From NCBI GenBank assembly GCA_963781215.1, contig CAWAFE010000028.1, positions 372,001 to 436,000 of the forward strand: DNA of 64,000 nt, read 5' to 3'. The DNA is from AP-15 sp963781215 (GTDB lineage: Bacteria; Pseudomonadota; Alphaproteobacteria; ATCC43930; CGMCC-115725). How positions within the stretch are numbered: the first letter of the stretch is position 1; every line of letters begins with the position of its first letter. The translations under genes were made by a program, and so were the position numbers. Shown piece after piece: positions 43,572 to 53,264 of this stretch. A model generated the notes under the pieces. It was not told the DNA's origin. It saw only the letters and a list, made by a program, of their open reading frames with translations, and made no database searches.

Positions 43572-44375
43572 ATGGCGGAGGAACTTACCTTCAGGGATGA
43601 GGCGGCGGCGCTGTACGACCAGGCTTTCGCGCATGTCACGGCGTACTTCATGCCCTTCTTGTTGCGGGCCGCCGGTGTTGCGCCGGGCATGTGCGTCCTT
43701 GACATCGCGACAGGTACTGGGCTCTCCGCCGAAGCGGCCCTCGCCGCGGTCGGCCCGACTGGCCACGTCACCGCCGCCGACATCTCGCCGGCGATGGTTG
43801 CAAAGGCGCGCGAGCGCCTCGGCGACGCGCCGAACGTTGCGCTCTCGGTAGAGGACGGACAGGCGCTTTCATTCCCCGACGAGAGTTTCGACGCCGTCCT
43901 CTGCAATCTCGGACTGATGTTCTTTCCCGACCCGGTGCGGGGCCTAATGGAATTTCGCCGTGTGCTGCGTCCCGGGGGGCGCATGGCGGTCTCGGTCAAT
44001 ACCGTGGTCGAGCGCTCCTACAACCATCAGATCAACGTTATGATCGCTCGGTACGTACCGGGCCTGGCCGAGTCCGTCGCCCGCACCTTCGCGCTCGCCG
44101 AAGCGTCAAAACTGCGGTCGCTCTTCGATGCGGCCGGCTTCGCCGACTTCGCGACCGACACGGTCAGGCACGCCTTTGTGCTACCGTCGTTCGACGCTTA
44201 TTACGGCCCCTTTGAACGCGGCGGCTGCTCGACCGGTCAGGCGCTGGTCGGCCTTTCCGAGGACATACGCCGTGCGGTACGCGAAGAGGCGCGGCGCGAC
44301 CTGGGTGACACCGGCGGGCCGGTCAAGCCGGAAGCCGAGTACCGAATTGCCAGTGGAGAGCGCCAAGGAGCGTGA
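43572..44375 (+). CDS. Class I SAM-dependent methyltransferase (UbiE/Methyltransf_11 type)
   Basis: The 267-residue protein has motif I VLDIATGTGLSAEAAL, the acidic residue after beta 2 in VTAADISPAMVAKARERL, motif II LSFPDESFDAVLCNLGLMFF and motif III RVLRPGGRMAVSV. ATG 43572 follows GGGAG and comes before MAEELTFRDEAAALYDQAF. Similar proteins are annotated as UbiE-like without known substrate. Not in an operon; the next gene is a convergent truncated methyltransferase. Confidence 0.88.
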   Translation: MAEELTFRDEAAALYDQAFAHVTAYFMPFLLRAAGVAPGMCVLDIATGTGLSAEAALAAVGPTGHVTAADISPAMVAKARERLGDAPNVALSVEDGQALSFPDESFDAVLCNLGLMFFPDPVRGLMEFRRVLRPGGRMAVSVNTVVERSYNHQINVMIARYVPGLAESVARTFALAEASKLRSLFDAAGFADFATDTVRHAFVLPSFDAYYGPFERGGCSTGQALVGLSEDIRRAVREEARRDLGDTGGPVKPEAEYRIASGERQGA

Positions 44376-44638
44376 GGCAGCACGCCTTATGCAACTAGGT
44401 GACGGCCGGTTCCGGCGCATCATGCCAGTTGTGGTTCGTCCCAGCCAAGGTCGGCTCCAGCTCGAGCGTCGCTCAGGCTTAGCGACGGGAACCGCTCAAG
44501 GTGCACCTTTCCAGACCTTTGCACCGCTCAAACCGGAGGTCGGTGTTGGGCCATTCCGGGATTGCTTGGCGGTGCGGCCACTGTGATGAAGGTAAATACG
44601 AGGCCGACCCATGGGCCAGGGAGGCAGCGGAGCCAGGC

Positions 44639-45238
44639 TCAGGCTGGGACCACGCCGCGCACCACACGGAAGATCATGGGAAATGACCGGGGTCCATCGG
44701 GCAAGCCAACCAGATATCCGGCACGAACATGGCGCTCGATCGCGCTGCGCACATCGTCCGAAAGTGCCATTAAAGGGCCTGTGACGCTGCCCGGGCCGCC
44801 GGTGAACGTAGCCCAATAATCCGTGAAGGACGGATACTCGCAATCCACGACAACGGGAACCTCCGTTACGTCGGTGAGGCCCATCTTCCGCCACAACTCC
44901 GCCTGACCGTTTGGCCAGAAGAGCTGGCGCCCCGCCGGCATGGATCTCAGCCTGGTAAAGTCGTTGTCGAGCATGGCACCGGTATGAATGACGAGGTCGA
45001 AGGCGGGCATACCACCAAAAAACTGATGAATACCGGACGCGACCACGCCGCCTGGACGGGTCACGCGCTTCATCTCGGCAACGACCTGTTCAATCTCCGG
45101 GAGAACGTCCAGGGCCAGCGTGGAAACGGCCGCGTCGAATGAATTGTCATCGAACCGCATGTGACGCATATCGCCGACTTCGTAGGCGATGTTCGGGTGG
45201 GGTTTGGGTGTGCTTGTCGGGAAAGACCGGATTTCCAC
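44639..45238 (-). pseudogene. 5'-truncated class I methyltransferase gene
   Basis: The frame contains VGDMRHMRFDDNSFDAAVST (motif II region), EMKRVTRPGGVVASGIHQFF (motif III) and a normal C-terminal part (ELWRKMGLTDVTEVPVVVD to RVVRGVVPA). The SAM-binding motif I (VLDLGCGTG) and everything before it, about 70 residues, is missing; the frame starts within PKPHPNIAYEVGD. Without motif I it cannot bind SAM in the usual way. A deletion or rearrangement removed the start. Confidence 0.7.
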
Positions 45239-45411
45239 TCAAGGCGGTCCGTCAGCCTCGGGTACTTTCTGTCGGATTTGCTCCAGGGGGTGTCGCCAAT
45301 CCGAAGAGCTCGCCGCTTTCGGATCACGCCAATCTTGCCATAATCGCATGGTACCGTTGCTGCTTTGAGGCGCCCGGGAGGGCGGGCGCCGGGCAGACGG
45401 GGAGAAGGTGG

Positions 45412-45937
45412 GTGCCTGTAGATTCCCAGTATTATCAGGCGGAACAGGCCGAGGGGCTGCCGGCGGTCGCGCGATGCGGAGGGGCGCTGGCGCAAGGGCG
45501 CCTCGGGCAATCCGGCGGGGCGGCCGCGCGGTTCGCGCAACCGGGCGACGCGCATGGCGGAAATGCTGCTCGATGCGGCAGCCGCGAATTTGGCCGGCCG
45601 GGCGATCGAGCGGGCGCTCGATGGCGATGACGTGGCATTGCGCTTTTGCCTCGCGCGCATCGTCGCACCCCGCCGCGTGCCGGCGGTCGAGCTCGACCTG
45701 CCGCCGCTCGACACCCAACAGGACCTGGCACTGGCGATGGCCGCGGTCGGGGAGGCGGTGGCGCGGGGCGAGATCGCGCCCGCCGAGGCGTCGGAGCTCG
45801 CCCGCGTCGTCGATACCGCGATGCGGGCGATCGAAGCGCGCGAGGCCGAGTTCCAAGGAAATCATTTCTGGGGCCGCGAGCGAAGCCCCGCGGCACCGCC
45901 ATCGCGGCCCTCCAACCCGGCTTCCGACCCCGCATGA
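45412..45937 (+). CDS. DUF5681-domain protein, probably frameshifted
   Basis: The second half (from ATG 45554) reads MAEMLLDAAAANLAGRAIER, then LCLARIV-like FCLARIVAPRRVPAVELDLP. The codons before it, in the same frame, read GRWRKGASGNPAGRPRGSRN, the DUF5681 signature, but that frame is closed at 45419 and lacks a start. A GTG at 45412 with GGAGAAGG before it opens a frame (VPVDSQYYQAEQAEGLPAVA) that would join if one base near 45475 is removed. DUF5681 proteins are associated with mobile and phage-like regions; function unknown. Confidence 0.6.
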
Positions 45938-46282
45938 CCCGGCGGCGATCGGACACCGCCGCGGCCAAGGGGTTCGTGCGCACCCGCGAGCCCGGTCGAA
46001 GACTCGATCGGCCGCCGCCCCGAATTGCGCTTCGAGCACATCCGGAAAAACGCCCGCTTCGCCCGCGATGTGGCTGTGTAGCCGGCCTCTCCCGGGATCG
46101 GACGCATAGCCGCGCGTAAGGTGGGCGAGCGGGGCGTAACCCACCATCACCTTCGGCAAAATGCGCTTCGCTTTTCTGCCCTAGGCACTGATGCTGCCGC
46201 CCGCCTCAGCGGACCATTGGTCCTCTCTCCACCCGTCTCGGCCACTCAGCCTTTGCGCCGGGGATGGCTCTTCCTGCCCCAA
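45937..46282 (+). repeat. Interspersed repeat, copy B, including a parE 3'-end remnant
   Basis: From about 45937 the sequence follows the end of parE (GACCCGGCGGCGATCGG against GACCCCGCCGCGATCGA). It is clear from 46000 on: GRRPELRFEHIRKNARFARD compared with GRRPELRFDYIQKNARFARD of ParE, with the stop TAG kept. It then matches the 210-base element downstream of parE to GCTCTTCCTGCCCCAA. Orientation is the same as copy A. Identity by eye is roughly 80-85%, with small indels. It starts exactly at the stop codon of the DUF5681 gene. Confidence 0.85.
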
Positions 46283-46395
46283 ACCGAACCTTGGCCCTCA
46301 GGCCCTCAAGCGATCGTGATGATGGGCAAACGGATGGTCGTGCCGGAGTCCTTCCGGTAGATTGTTGCAACGGCATCAGGCCCAGGGAGGGGAGG

Positions 46396-48690
46396 ATGGC
46401 AGATGCGCTGACAGACCGCCCGGAGTCTTTGTCTTCGTGGTGGAAAGTCGCCGCTCTCGCTACGATGGCGGCAGGTTTCGCTGTACTTATTCTGCTGACG
46501 GTCAAAGCCTACGAGAACGCGCCGCCGATTCCGGAGAAATTTGTCAATCCCGCCGGCGGCGTAGTCTTCACGGCCGACGATGTCATTGCCGGCCAGCAGG
46601 TCTTCTTGAAACACGGCCTGATGGACAATGGCACAATTTGGGGCCACGGCGGCTATCTCGGCCCTGATTTTTCAGCACAATCGCTGCACATCCTCGCACT
46701 CGACCTCGCCGATCGCATCGCACGCGAGCGTCTGAGTCGCGGTTACGCTGAGCTTACGACCGAAGAGAGGGCCGCGGTCGAGGGCGCCGTCGTCCTCGAC
46801 CTGAAGGCCAATCGCTACGATCCAGCGAGCGGAACGCTGGCTCTGCCAGCGGGCGCGGCGGAATCCTTCAACGGCCTGGTCAAATACTGGACGAGATATT
46901 TCGGCGGGCCAGAGAGAAATGGCGGGCTCGCCCGAGAGGCGGTGAGCGATCCGCGGGAGCTGCGCCAGCTGAGCGCCTTCTTCGCCTGGACGGCTTGGGC
47001 TTCGGCCGCTACCCGTCCCGGCACTTCACATTCCTATACCAACAATTTTCCGTACGAACCACTAGCCGGAAATACCCCTACGGCCGGTGCGCTCATCTAC
47101 AGCGCCCTCAGTCTGGTATTCCTCCTCGGGGGGACAGCGGCCGTGCTTCTAGCCTTCGGCAAGTTCGACTATCTCGGCTGGCATCGCCGCGCCGCGATGG
47201 CCGCACGCGCTGCGGTTCTGCCGGTAAGCGACGCGCAGCGCGCGACCCTGAAAATTATGGGCGTCGCCGCCCTCCTGTTCTTCGGCCAGACGCTGATCGG
47301 CGGCGGTGTCGCGCATTACCGCGCCGATCCTGGCAATTTCTACGGCATCGACCTTGCCCGGTTCTTGCCCAGCAACCTGTTGCGCACTTGGCATCTGCAG
47401 CTGGCGATCCTGTGGATCGCCACCGCCTATGTCGGTGGCGCCCTGTTCGTCGCCGGCATGCTCGGCCGCAGCGAGCCCTCCGGGCAACGGCGCGCGATTC
47501 ATTGGCTGTTCGCCGGTCTCCTGGTGGTCGTTGTCGGCAGCCTGCTTGGCGAGTGGGCCGGGCTCCTTCAATGGCTGGGCAACGCCTGGTTCTGGTTCGG
47601 CAACCAAGGCTGGGAATACCTCGAGATCGGCCGCTTTTGGCAAGTATTGCTCGCCATCAGCCTCGTCTTCTGGTTCGGCTTGCTGTGGCGAACCGTGGCG
47701 CCGGCTTGGCGTGATCCGCAGCGCCGCAGTCTCATCACTTTCTTCTTGATCGCGGCTGCGGCAATCCCGGTATTCTATCTGCCTGCTCTGTTTTTCGATA
47801 GTTCGACCCACTACACCATCGCCGATACCTGGCGCTTCTGGATCATCCACCTCTGGGTCGAGGGCTTCTTCGAGCTGTTCGTCACGGTCGTCGTCGCGAT
47901 CATCTTCTATCAGCTCGGGCTGGTGGAGCGTATGACGGCTCTGCGCGTTATCTATCTCGACGTCATTCTCATTTTTGGCGGCGGGCTGATCGGCACCGGA
48001 CATCACTGGTATTTCACCGGCCAGACCCAGCTTAATATGGCGCTCTCCGCGACTTTCTCGGCGCTCGAAGTCGTTCCGCTGACCCTGCTCACTCTCGATG
48101 CCGCGGACTTCGTCACGGTAACGCGCGGCGAGGCCGGCGAGCCGTTTCGGCATAAATGGACATTCTACTTCCTGATGGCCGTCGGCTTTTGGAATTTTAC
48201 GGGCGCCGGCGTATTTGGCTTTCTAATCAATATGCCTATCGTGAGCTATTTCGAGGCGGGGACCAACCTTACCCCCAATCACGGGCATGCGGCGATGATG
48301 GGTGTCTTCGGTATGCTTGGCGTTGCACTGATGGTTTTCGTCCTGCGCGAGACGGTGCAGGAGTCACTCTGGCCTCGCCTTGAAAAGTACGTGCGCTGCG
48401 GTTTCTGGGGTCTCAACATCGGTCTCGCGATGATGATCCTGTTTAGCCTGTTCCCCTCCGGCGTGCTCCAGGTGCACGACGTGTTGGAAAACGGCTACTG
48501 GCATGCGCGAAGCCTCGACTATCTCGGCGGCGCGCTGCCGCGCCTTTTGGAATGGCTAAGGCTGCCGGGCGACCTGGTCTTTATCTTCCTGGGCGCGCTG
48601 CCGATTCTCATCGCCGTTGGGGTCGGCTATTTGAGCCTGTGGTCGGAGCGGCCCCAAGCGGGAGCGACGCACCCGGTTACGGATGCCTAA
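46396..48690 (+). CDS. norB: Quinol-dependent nitric oxide reductase (qNOR)
   Basis: The 764-residue protein has an N-terminal helix plus a periplasmic insert (about residues 45-220: EKFVNPAGGVVFTADDVIAG, GLMDNGTIWGHGGYLGPDFS) and then the 12-helix haem-copper-type core. Visible ligands include His in LLRTWHLQLAILWI, the HLWVEGFFELF and GTGHHWYFTGQ motifs for haem b3 and the non-haem iron, and NHGHAAMMGVFG. The fused N-terminal part marks the single-subunit qNOR that reduces NO to N2O with quinol. A strong ribosome-binding site (GGAGGGGAGG) precedes ATG 46396. No norC, norQD or NO-responsive regulator is adjacent. Confidence 0.94.
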   Translation: MADALTDRPESLSSWWKVAALATMAAGFAVLILLTVKAYENAPPIPEKFVNPAGGVVFTADDVIAGQQVFLKHGLMDNGTIWGHGGYLGPDFSAQSLHILALDLADRIARERLSRGYAELTTEERAAVEGAVVLDLKANRYDPASGTLALPAGAAESFNGLVKYWTRYFGGPERNGGLAREAVSDPRELRQLSAFFAWTAWASAATRPGTSHSYTNNFPYEPLAGNTPTAGALIYSALSLVFLLGGTAAVLLAFGKFDYLGWHRRAAMAARAAVLPVSDAQRATLKIMGVAALLFFGQTLIGGGVAHYRADPGNFYGIDLARFLPSNLLRTWHLQLAILWIATAYVGGALFVAGMLGRSEPSGQRRAIHWLFAGLLVVVVGSLLGEWAGLLQWLGNAWFWFGNQGWEYLEIGRFWQVLLAISLVFWFGLLWRTVAPAWRDPQRRSLITFFLIAAAAIPVFYLPALFFDSSTHYTIADTWRFWIIHLWVEGFFELFVTVVVAIIFYQLGLVERMTALRVIYLDVILIFGGGLIGTGHHWYFTGQTQLNMALSATFSALEVVPLTLLTLDAADFVTVTRGEAGEPFRHKWTFYFLMAVGFWNFTGAGVFGFLINMPIVSYFEAGTNLTPNHGHAAMMGVFGMLGVALMVFVLRETVQESLWPRLEKYVRCGFWGLNIGLAMMILFSLFPSGVLQVHDVLENGYWHARSLDYLGGALPRLLEWLRLPGDLVFIFLGALPILIAVGVGYLSLWSERPQAGATHPVTDA

Positions 48691-48746
48691 CGGTTGGTAA
48701 CCTGCACCTCTGTACGGAGTGCGCGTCGTGAACTGCCTGGGAAGCC

Positions 48747-49754
48747 TCACCGCGCGGCGTTGCTGGCAGGTTTTAGCCAGACCGACATCCCGGGCTGCAG
48801 CGCTGCTGAAGTCGGCTCTATAGGATCGGCGCGCAATATGAATGTATTCAGATCGTGGTCGCCTACGGCACGGGCGGCGCGCCAGACTGCGAATTCGCCG
48901 CGCGGGATGATTTCGTCGATCCTGGCATCAATCGGGGAGTTGCCATCGGCCGGCGTCAGCTCGACGCGAGAGCCTATTCGCAGCTCGTCGATCTGGTCCT
49001 CGCGCATGTTAAAGCTAGCCCACCGCTGGCCGGGTACCTGCAATGTCATCACCGGCTGGCCCGGAACGATCGCCTCGCCCGGCTCAGCGACGAGCAGCGC
49101 GACGGTCCCGTCCAAAGGCGAACGAATCTTCAATTTGGCCACTCGCGCCGCGACTACGGCAACCGCTGCCTCCGCGACTTCGACGCGGGCGTCGGCAATC
49201 GCGCGTTCCTCGCTCGTCGGCCCGAGCTGGGCGGCTTGGTATCGCTCTTTCGCGCGGGAAACATTCGCGGTCGCCGTGTCGACAGCCGCAGTCGCCTTGT
49301 CGAGGTCCTGATGCGGCGCAAACCCGGTCGCAGCAAGTTGCGAGGTCCGGCTGAACTGCTGCTGCGCGTAAACCAGGTTGGCGCTTGCCATATCGACGTC
49401 GCGCGCGAGCGCGTCGACCTGTTCCTGTCGCGGACCGGCATAGACCCGGTCGCGCGCAGCACGTGCTTGCCCGAGCTGCGCCTGCGCCAGCACCAGCCCG
49501 GCTTCGAGCTCGGGGTTGGATAGCTCGACGAGGGTATCGCCCTTGCGCACGGTCTGCCTAAGGGCAACCGCGTAGCGAGAGAGGCGGCCGCTGATTTCGG
49601 GGGCGATCTTGATCTCGGTCGGCTGGACAACGCCGGGAAGGCGCCCCGCGAGCACGCCCGGCCGGAGGACAAGGAATGCAAGAATGCCGGCTACCGCAGC
49701 GAGCGCGACTACGACAGCAATCGTATGAAAGCGCTGGCTGTTGCTAGACGGCAT
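48747..49754 (-). CDS. HlyD-family membrane-fusion protein (second of the operon)
   Basis: The 335-residue protein has one N-terminal membrane helix (IAVVVALAAVAGILAFLVLR), two lipoyl-like half-motifs (IAPEISGRLSRYAVALRQTV and LKIRSPLDGTVALLVAEPGE), a coiled-coil hairpin between them (about residues 80-190) and a beta-barrel end (MREDQIDELRIGSRVELTPA). It should bridge the inner-membrane permease to an outer-membrane channel. Its start overlaps the end of the permease gene by 11 bases. It is last in the HlyD-permease-HlyD operon. Confidence 0.88.
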   Translation of the reverse strand: MPSSNSQRFHTIAVVVALAAVAGILAFLVLRPGVLAGRLPGVVQPTEIKIAPEISGRLSRYAVALRQTVRKGDTLVELSNPELEAGLVLAQAQLGQARAARDRVYAGPRQEQVDALARDVDMASANLVYAQQQFSRTSQLAATGFAPHQDLDKATAAVDTATANVSRAKERYQAAQLGPTSEERAIADARVEVAEAAVAVVAARVAKLKIRSPLDGTVALLVAEPGEAIVPGQPVMTLQVPGQRWASFNMREDQIDELRIGSRVELTPADGNSPIDARIDEIIPRGEFAVWRAARAVGDHDLNTFILRADPIEPTSAALQPGMSVWLKPASNAAR

Positions 49755-52094
49755 TTGCTGCCTCAATCGCGGCCCGTCGCCGCGATACCGCCACCGCCAG
49801 CACGAAATAGATTGCGGTGAGCAGCCACAGGTAAAGCCAATCCACCCTGACCTCGCTGAGCGGGGCGCCCATCTGACCGATGCGCACCAGACCGTCGATC
49901 GCCGACTCGCTCGGAAAGATGCGGCGCAGCTGCTCGAGTGCCGGCGGAACCATCTCGCGCGGCCAGGACACACCGACGAGGAAGAATTGCGGCAGGGTCG
50001 TCGCGACAAACACCAAGACCGCGGTTTCGCGATGCTTGAAAAAGCTGCCGGCGGCCTGACCCATAAAGCTGGTGGCGAGCACGAACGGTACTGCAAAAAG
50101 CGCCAGATCCGCAACCCGGCCCAATGTCGAAAATCCGTATACACGCGGCAGGACGACGAAGAACAGAGCCAGCGCGGCGGCGTAGATCGTCAAATGCGCG
50201 AGGCCGCGGCCGAAAAGCCCGGTCGGTCCCGGAGCACTTCGGCGAGCTCCCGCACGCCTCTCAAAGCCAAGGGCGGCCAGGGTTGCCGCCCCCATCAGCA
50301 AGGTCTGCTGGATGATCAGCACAAAAGCGGCCGGCACGACGTAGCTGGCGTAGCCGCCGGTCGGATTGTACAGCGGTTCCATCACCAACTCGGCCGGACT
50401 CAGTGCGGTCAAAGCCACCCGGGCTTGCGCGCCGTCCATACGCAGGCCGCGCGAAATATCGGCGACGTTGCTGTCGCCGGCGCCTTCGGCGATCCCCTGC
50501 AAGGTACGATTGAACACCAGAAAATAAGCCGAATCGACATAGGCCGGGATACGGGCCTCATTCCCCCTCAAGACCTCCCGCTCGGTGTCGGGTGGGATCT
50601 CGAGGATGCCGAAGACTCGGCGGTCGAACAGCGCCTGCTGTGCTACATCAAGAGCCGGGGCGCGAACCGCAACCGAAATCGCCTCGTCGGCATCAAGGGC
50701 CTGGATCAGGCGGCGGCTCAGCGGGGTGCGATCATCGTCCACCACAGCGATCGGGATCTTGCGGACGAGCTGGCCGAGATAAGGCTGCGGATAGAACACG
50801 CCGTAAAACACCGGAGCGACGATCAAGAGGCTAAAGACGCCGCGATCGGCCAGCACGCGACGCCACTCGCCAACAAAGGCGCCGCTGATGCCGCGGCCGT
50901 CCCGTGGCAAAGGGGTGTCTTCCTCACGCTGGATTTCAGACGATAGCCGGCTCAACCGCCACCACGCGAGCGCGAAAAGGCCGATCGCCATCCCTGCGAG
51001 GATCGCGAAGGCCGGCGCCGAGGCGTGCACCGGCGATCCGCGCGCCGCCTGGTCGAACAGGATCTGCTGATACCAGCGTATCGGTAGCAATGCGCCCCAG
51101 GCCTTTGCGAAGCCATTCATGGCCAGAATTGGCAAGCCGACGCCCGCATAGCCGAAAGCCGGCGACGAGATGATCGCGACGAGGCTCAAACCCAGGGTGA
51201 GATCACGCGCCAGTAGTACAAAAACGGCCGCCAGCGACTGGTAGGCAACGATGAACAGCATCGCCGCTATGACCATCATCAGCACGTTTCCGCGGTAAGG
51301 CAGCTCGAAGCCCGCATGCAGGATCAGCGCCTCGATCCCCAGTAATGCAAAGAACAGCAGGAATAGCGGCAATAATTTGCCGGCGAGGGCGATCAGCGGG
51401 CTGCCGCCGGCACAGCGCAGCCAGGCGCGCCGGCTGCGGCGCGAGAATTCCGTTCCGATCGCATAGGCGGTCGCTATCCCGATGATGACATGCAATGTCG
51501 TCGGCATCACCGCGCGCAGCAGAAACCGGCGTAATTGAGCGCTGGGTTGGTCAGAACATATTGCTCGACGACCAGCGAGCCGCTGCCGACCGACGGCAGC
51601 CGAACATCACGCAGCGGCGACAGCTTTGATACGGCGTCGGAAATCGCGTCGGCCAGGCCGCGTGATGCAATGTTGCCAGGCGTGAAGTATTGGGCATTGT
51701 AGAAGGCTATGATTTGAGGCCGGCGGGCAGCGAGCAGATCCTCCTCGAAACGAGGCGGGATATAGACGGCGCCGATCGCCTGCCCTGAACGGATGGACCG
51801 GGTGGCGCTCTTCAGATCCTCCGCGCGTTCGGAAACACGCAACCCCGGCGCCGCTGCGATCGACTGGATGAGCTTGGCCGAAACGTCCGAGCGGTCCGCA
51901 TCAACGACGACAATATCGAGCCCGCGCACGACGGCGCTGCTGAACGTCCAGGTCAGAACCGCAAAGGCGATCAGCGGAACGACGATAACCAGCAAGTAGC
52001 CGGCGCGGTCGCGCCGAAAAAACCGGATTTCGCGCAGCGCTACCAGCCCTAGTCCTGGGCGCGGCGGCGGTTTCACTTCGATCGCCTCTTCCAA
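49744..52094 (-). CDS. ABC-2-type permease with two fused ABC-2 units, with one frameshift
   Basis: The first part (from ATG 52094: EIRFFRRDRAGYLLVIVVPL, the periplasmic loop DIVVVDADRSDVSAKLIQSI) and the long second part are one protein. Adding the G missing at 51522/51523 joins LTNPALNYAGFLLRAVMPTT and yields about 783 residues. It contains two copies of the ABC2_membrane_3 layout: helix, long extracytoplasmic domain with VVDADRSD- and VVDDDRTPLSRRL-type motifs, then five helices (second unit ends with RFFL-like QFFLVGVSWPREMVPPALEQ). It is an export permease of the YhhJ type. No ATP-binding protein is encoded beside it. Confidence 0.85.
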
Positions 52095-53146
52095 TCGGTG
52101 TAGACGCTCATCCCCGGCCGCAGCCCGTCGATCTTGTCGATCGGGTAAGCGCGGATCGCAAAGGTGCGCAGATCGAAATCGCCAGTCGCCCGGGTTGCAC
52201 GCCAGCCGGCATACTCGCCCTTTGCCGCGATGACGCGGACCTGTGCCGTCACCTCGCGGTTGCCAAGCGCCGGAACGTTGACCGTAAACCGGTCTCCTAC
52301 CTTGAGCCCGGCGATCAGATCCTCACGCAGTGAGAAGCCGAGCCAAGTATCGCCGAGGTCAACGAGCGACAGCAGCGGCAGCCCGGGAGTGACGACTTCG
52401 CCCTCCTCGACCGGAATCTGGTAGACTTGCGAGCCGATCGGCGCGGTTATCGTCAGTTGATCGACCAGCGCCTTGATCGTGTCGACTTTTGCCGCGGCTT
52501 TGTCGACATTGGCCTCGGCGATCTGATGCTCCTCGGCGGTGAAGCCGCGCACCGCCTCGTCATATGCGAGCTTTGCCTGATCGAGCCGGCGCTGGGCCAA
52601 GGTCAGCGTGTTGGTGTCCTCGTCGAGCTTGGACTGGGGCGCGAACTGTCGGGCGGCAAGCTGCCGGGTTCGGTTAAAGGTCTGCTCCGCCAAGGTCACG
52701 TCTGAGGCGGCGCGATCGACTTCGGCTTTGCGCTGGGCTATGATTTCGGGACGCGTCCCGACTTTGATGCGCTGCAGTTCCGCATCGGCCACCGTTTTCT
52801 CGGCTTGGGCTTGGCGCAACTCGGCGACCAGCTCAGGATTGTCGATGACGAGGAGGGTCGCACCCGCCGCAACGTTCTGGCCGCGGACCACCGCGATTTT
52901 CGCCAATCGGCCGGAGACGCGCGCGGCGATGTCAATACGGGTACTTTCGGCTTCGCCCTGGACCAGCAATGGCTCGGGCCGTGCGAGATACCAGATCGCC
53001 AGGCCAATAATGATCAAGAAGAGCGCCGCGGCAATCACCGTGCGCGCGTCGAAGCGCGGTCTCGGCGGCGCTCCGCCAGCGTCCGGTTCGGACGCGCCGC
53101 GGCTCGGTGTCGAGGGCGGCGCGGTGGGCGACGGGATTTCGGTCAT
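52073..53146 (-). CDS. HlyD-family membrane-fusion protein (first of the operon)
   Basis: The 357-residue protein has a proline-rich cytoplasmic start (MTEIPSPTAPPSTPSRGASE), one membrane helix (VIAAALFLIIIGLAIWYLAR), the lipoyl half IDIAARVSGRLAKIAVVRGQ, a long helical hairpin and the second half DQLTITAPIGSQVYQIPVEE. It resembles YhiI/EmrA-type periplasmic adaptors. Its end overlaps the permease start by 22 bases. Two different HlyD proteins around one permease suggest a hetero-adaptor assembly or two alternative partners. Confidence 0.9.
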   Translation of the reverse strand: MTEIPSPTAPPSTPSRGASEPDAGGAPPRPRFDARTVIAAALFLIIIGLAIWYLARPEPLLVQGEAESTRIDIAARVSGRLAKIAVVRGQNVAAGATLLVIDNPELVAELRQAQAEKTVADAELQRIKVGTRPEIIAQRKAEVDRAASDVTLAEQTFNRTRQLAARQFAPQSKLDEDTNTLTLAQRRLDQAKLAYDEAVRGFTAEEHQIAEANVDKAAAKVDTIKALVDQLTITAPIGSQVYQIPVEEGEVVTPGLPLLSLVDLGDTWLGFSLREDLIAGLKVGDRFTVNVPALGNREVTAQVRVIAAKGEYAGWRATRATGDFDLRTFAIRAYPIDKIDGLRPGMSVYTDWKRRSK

Positions 53147-53264
53147 CGTCTCGTAGCCGTTATAGTACGAGCGAAATGGGCTGCAATAAAGCCGATCGGT
53201 GCGGCACAGCCCGACAAGGGGGGCCAAAGCAGTCAGCCCGCGCAGACAGCGAGAGATCAGGATC

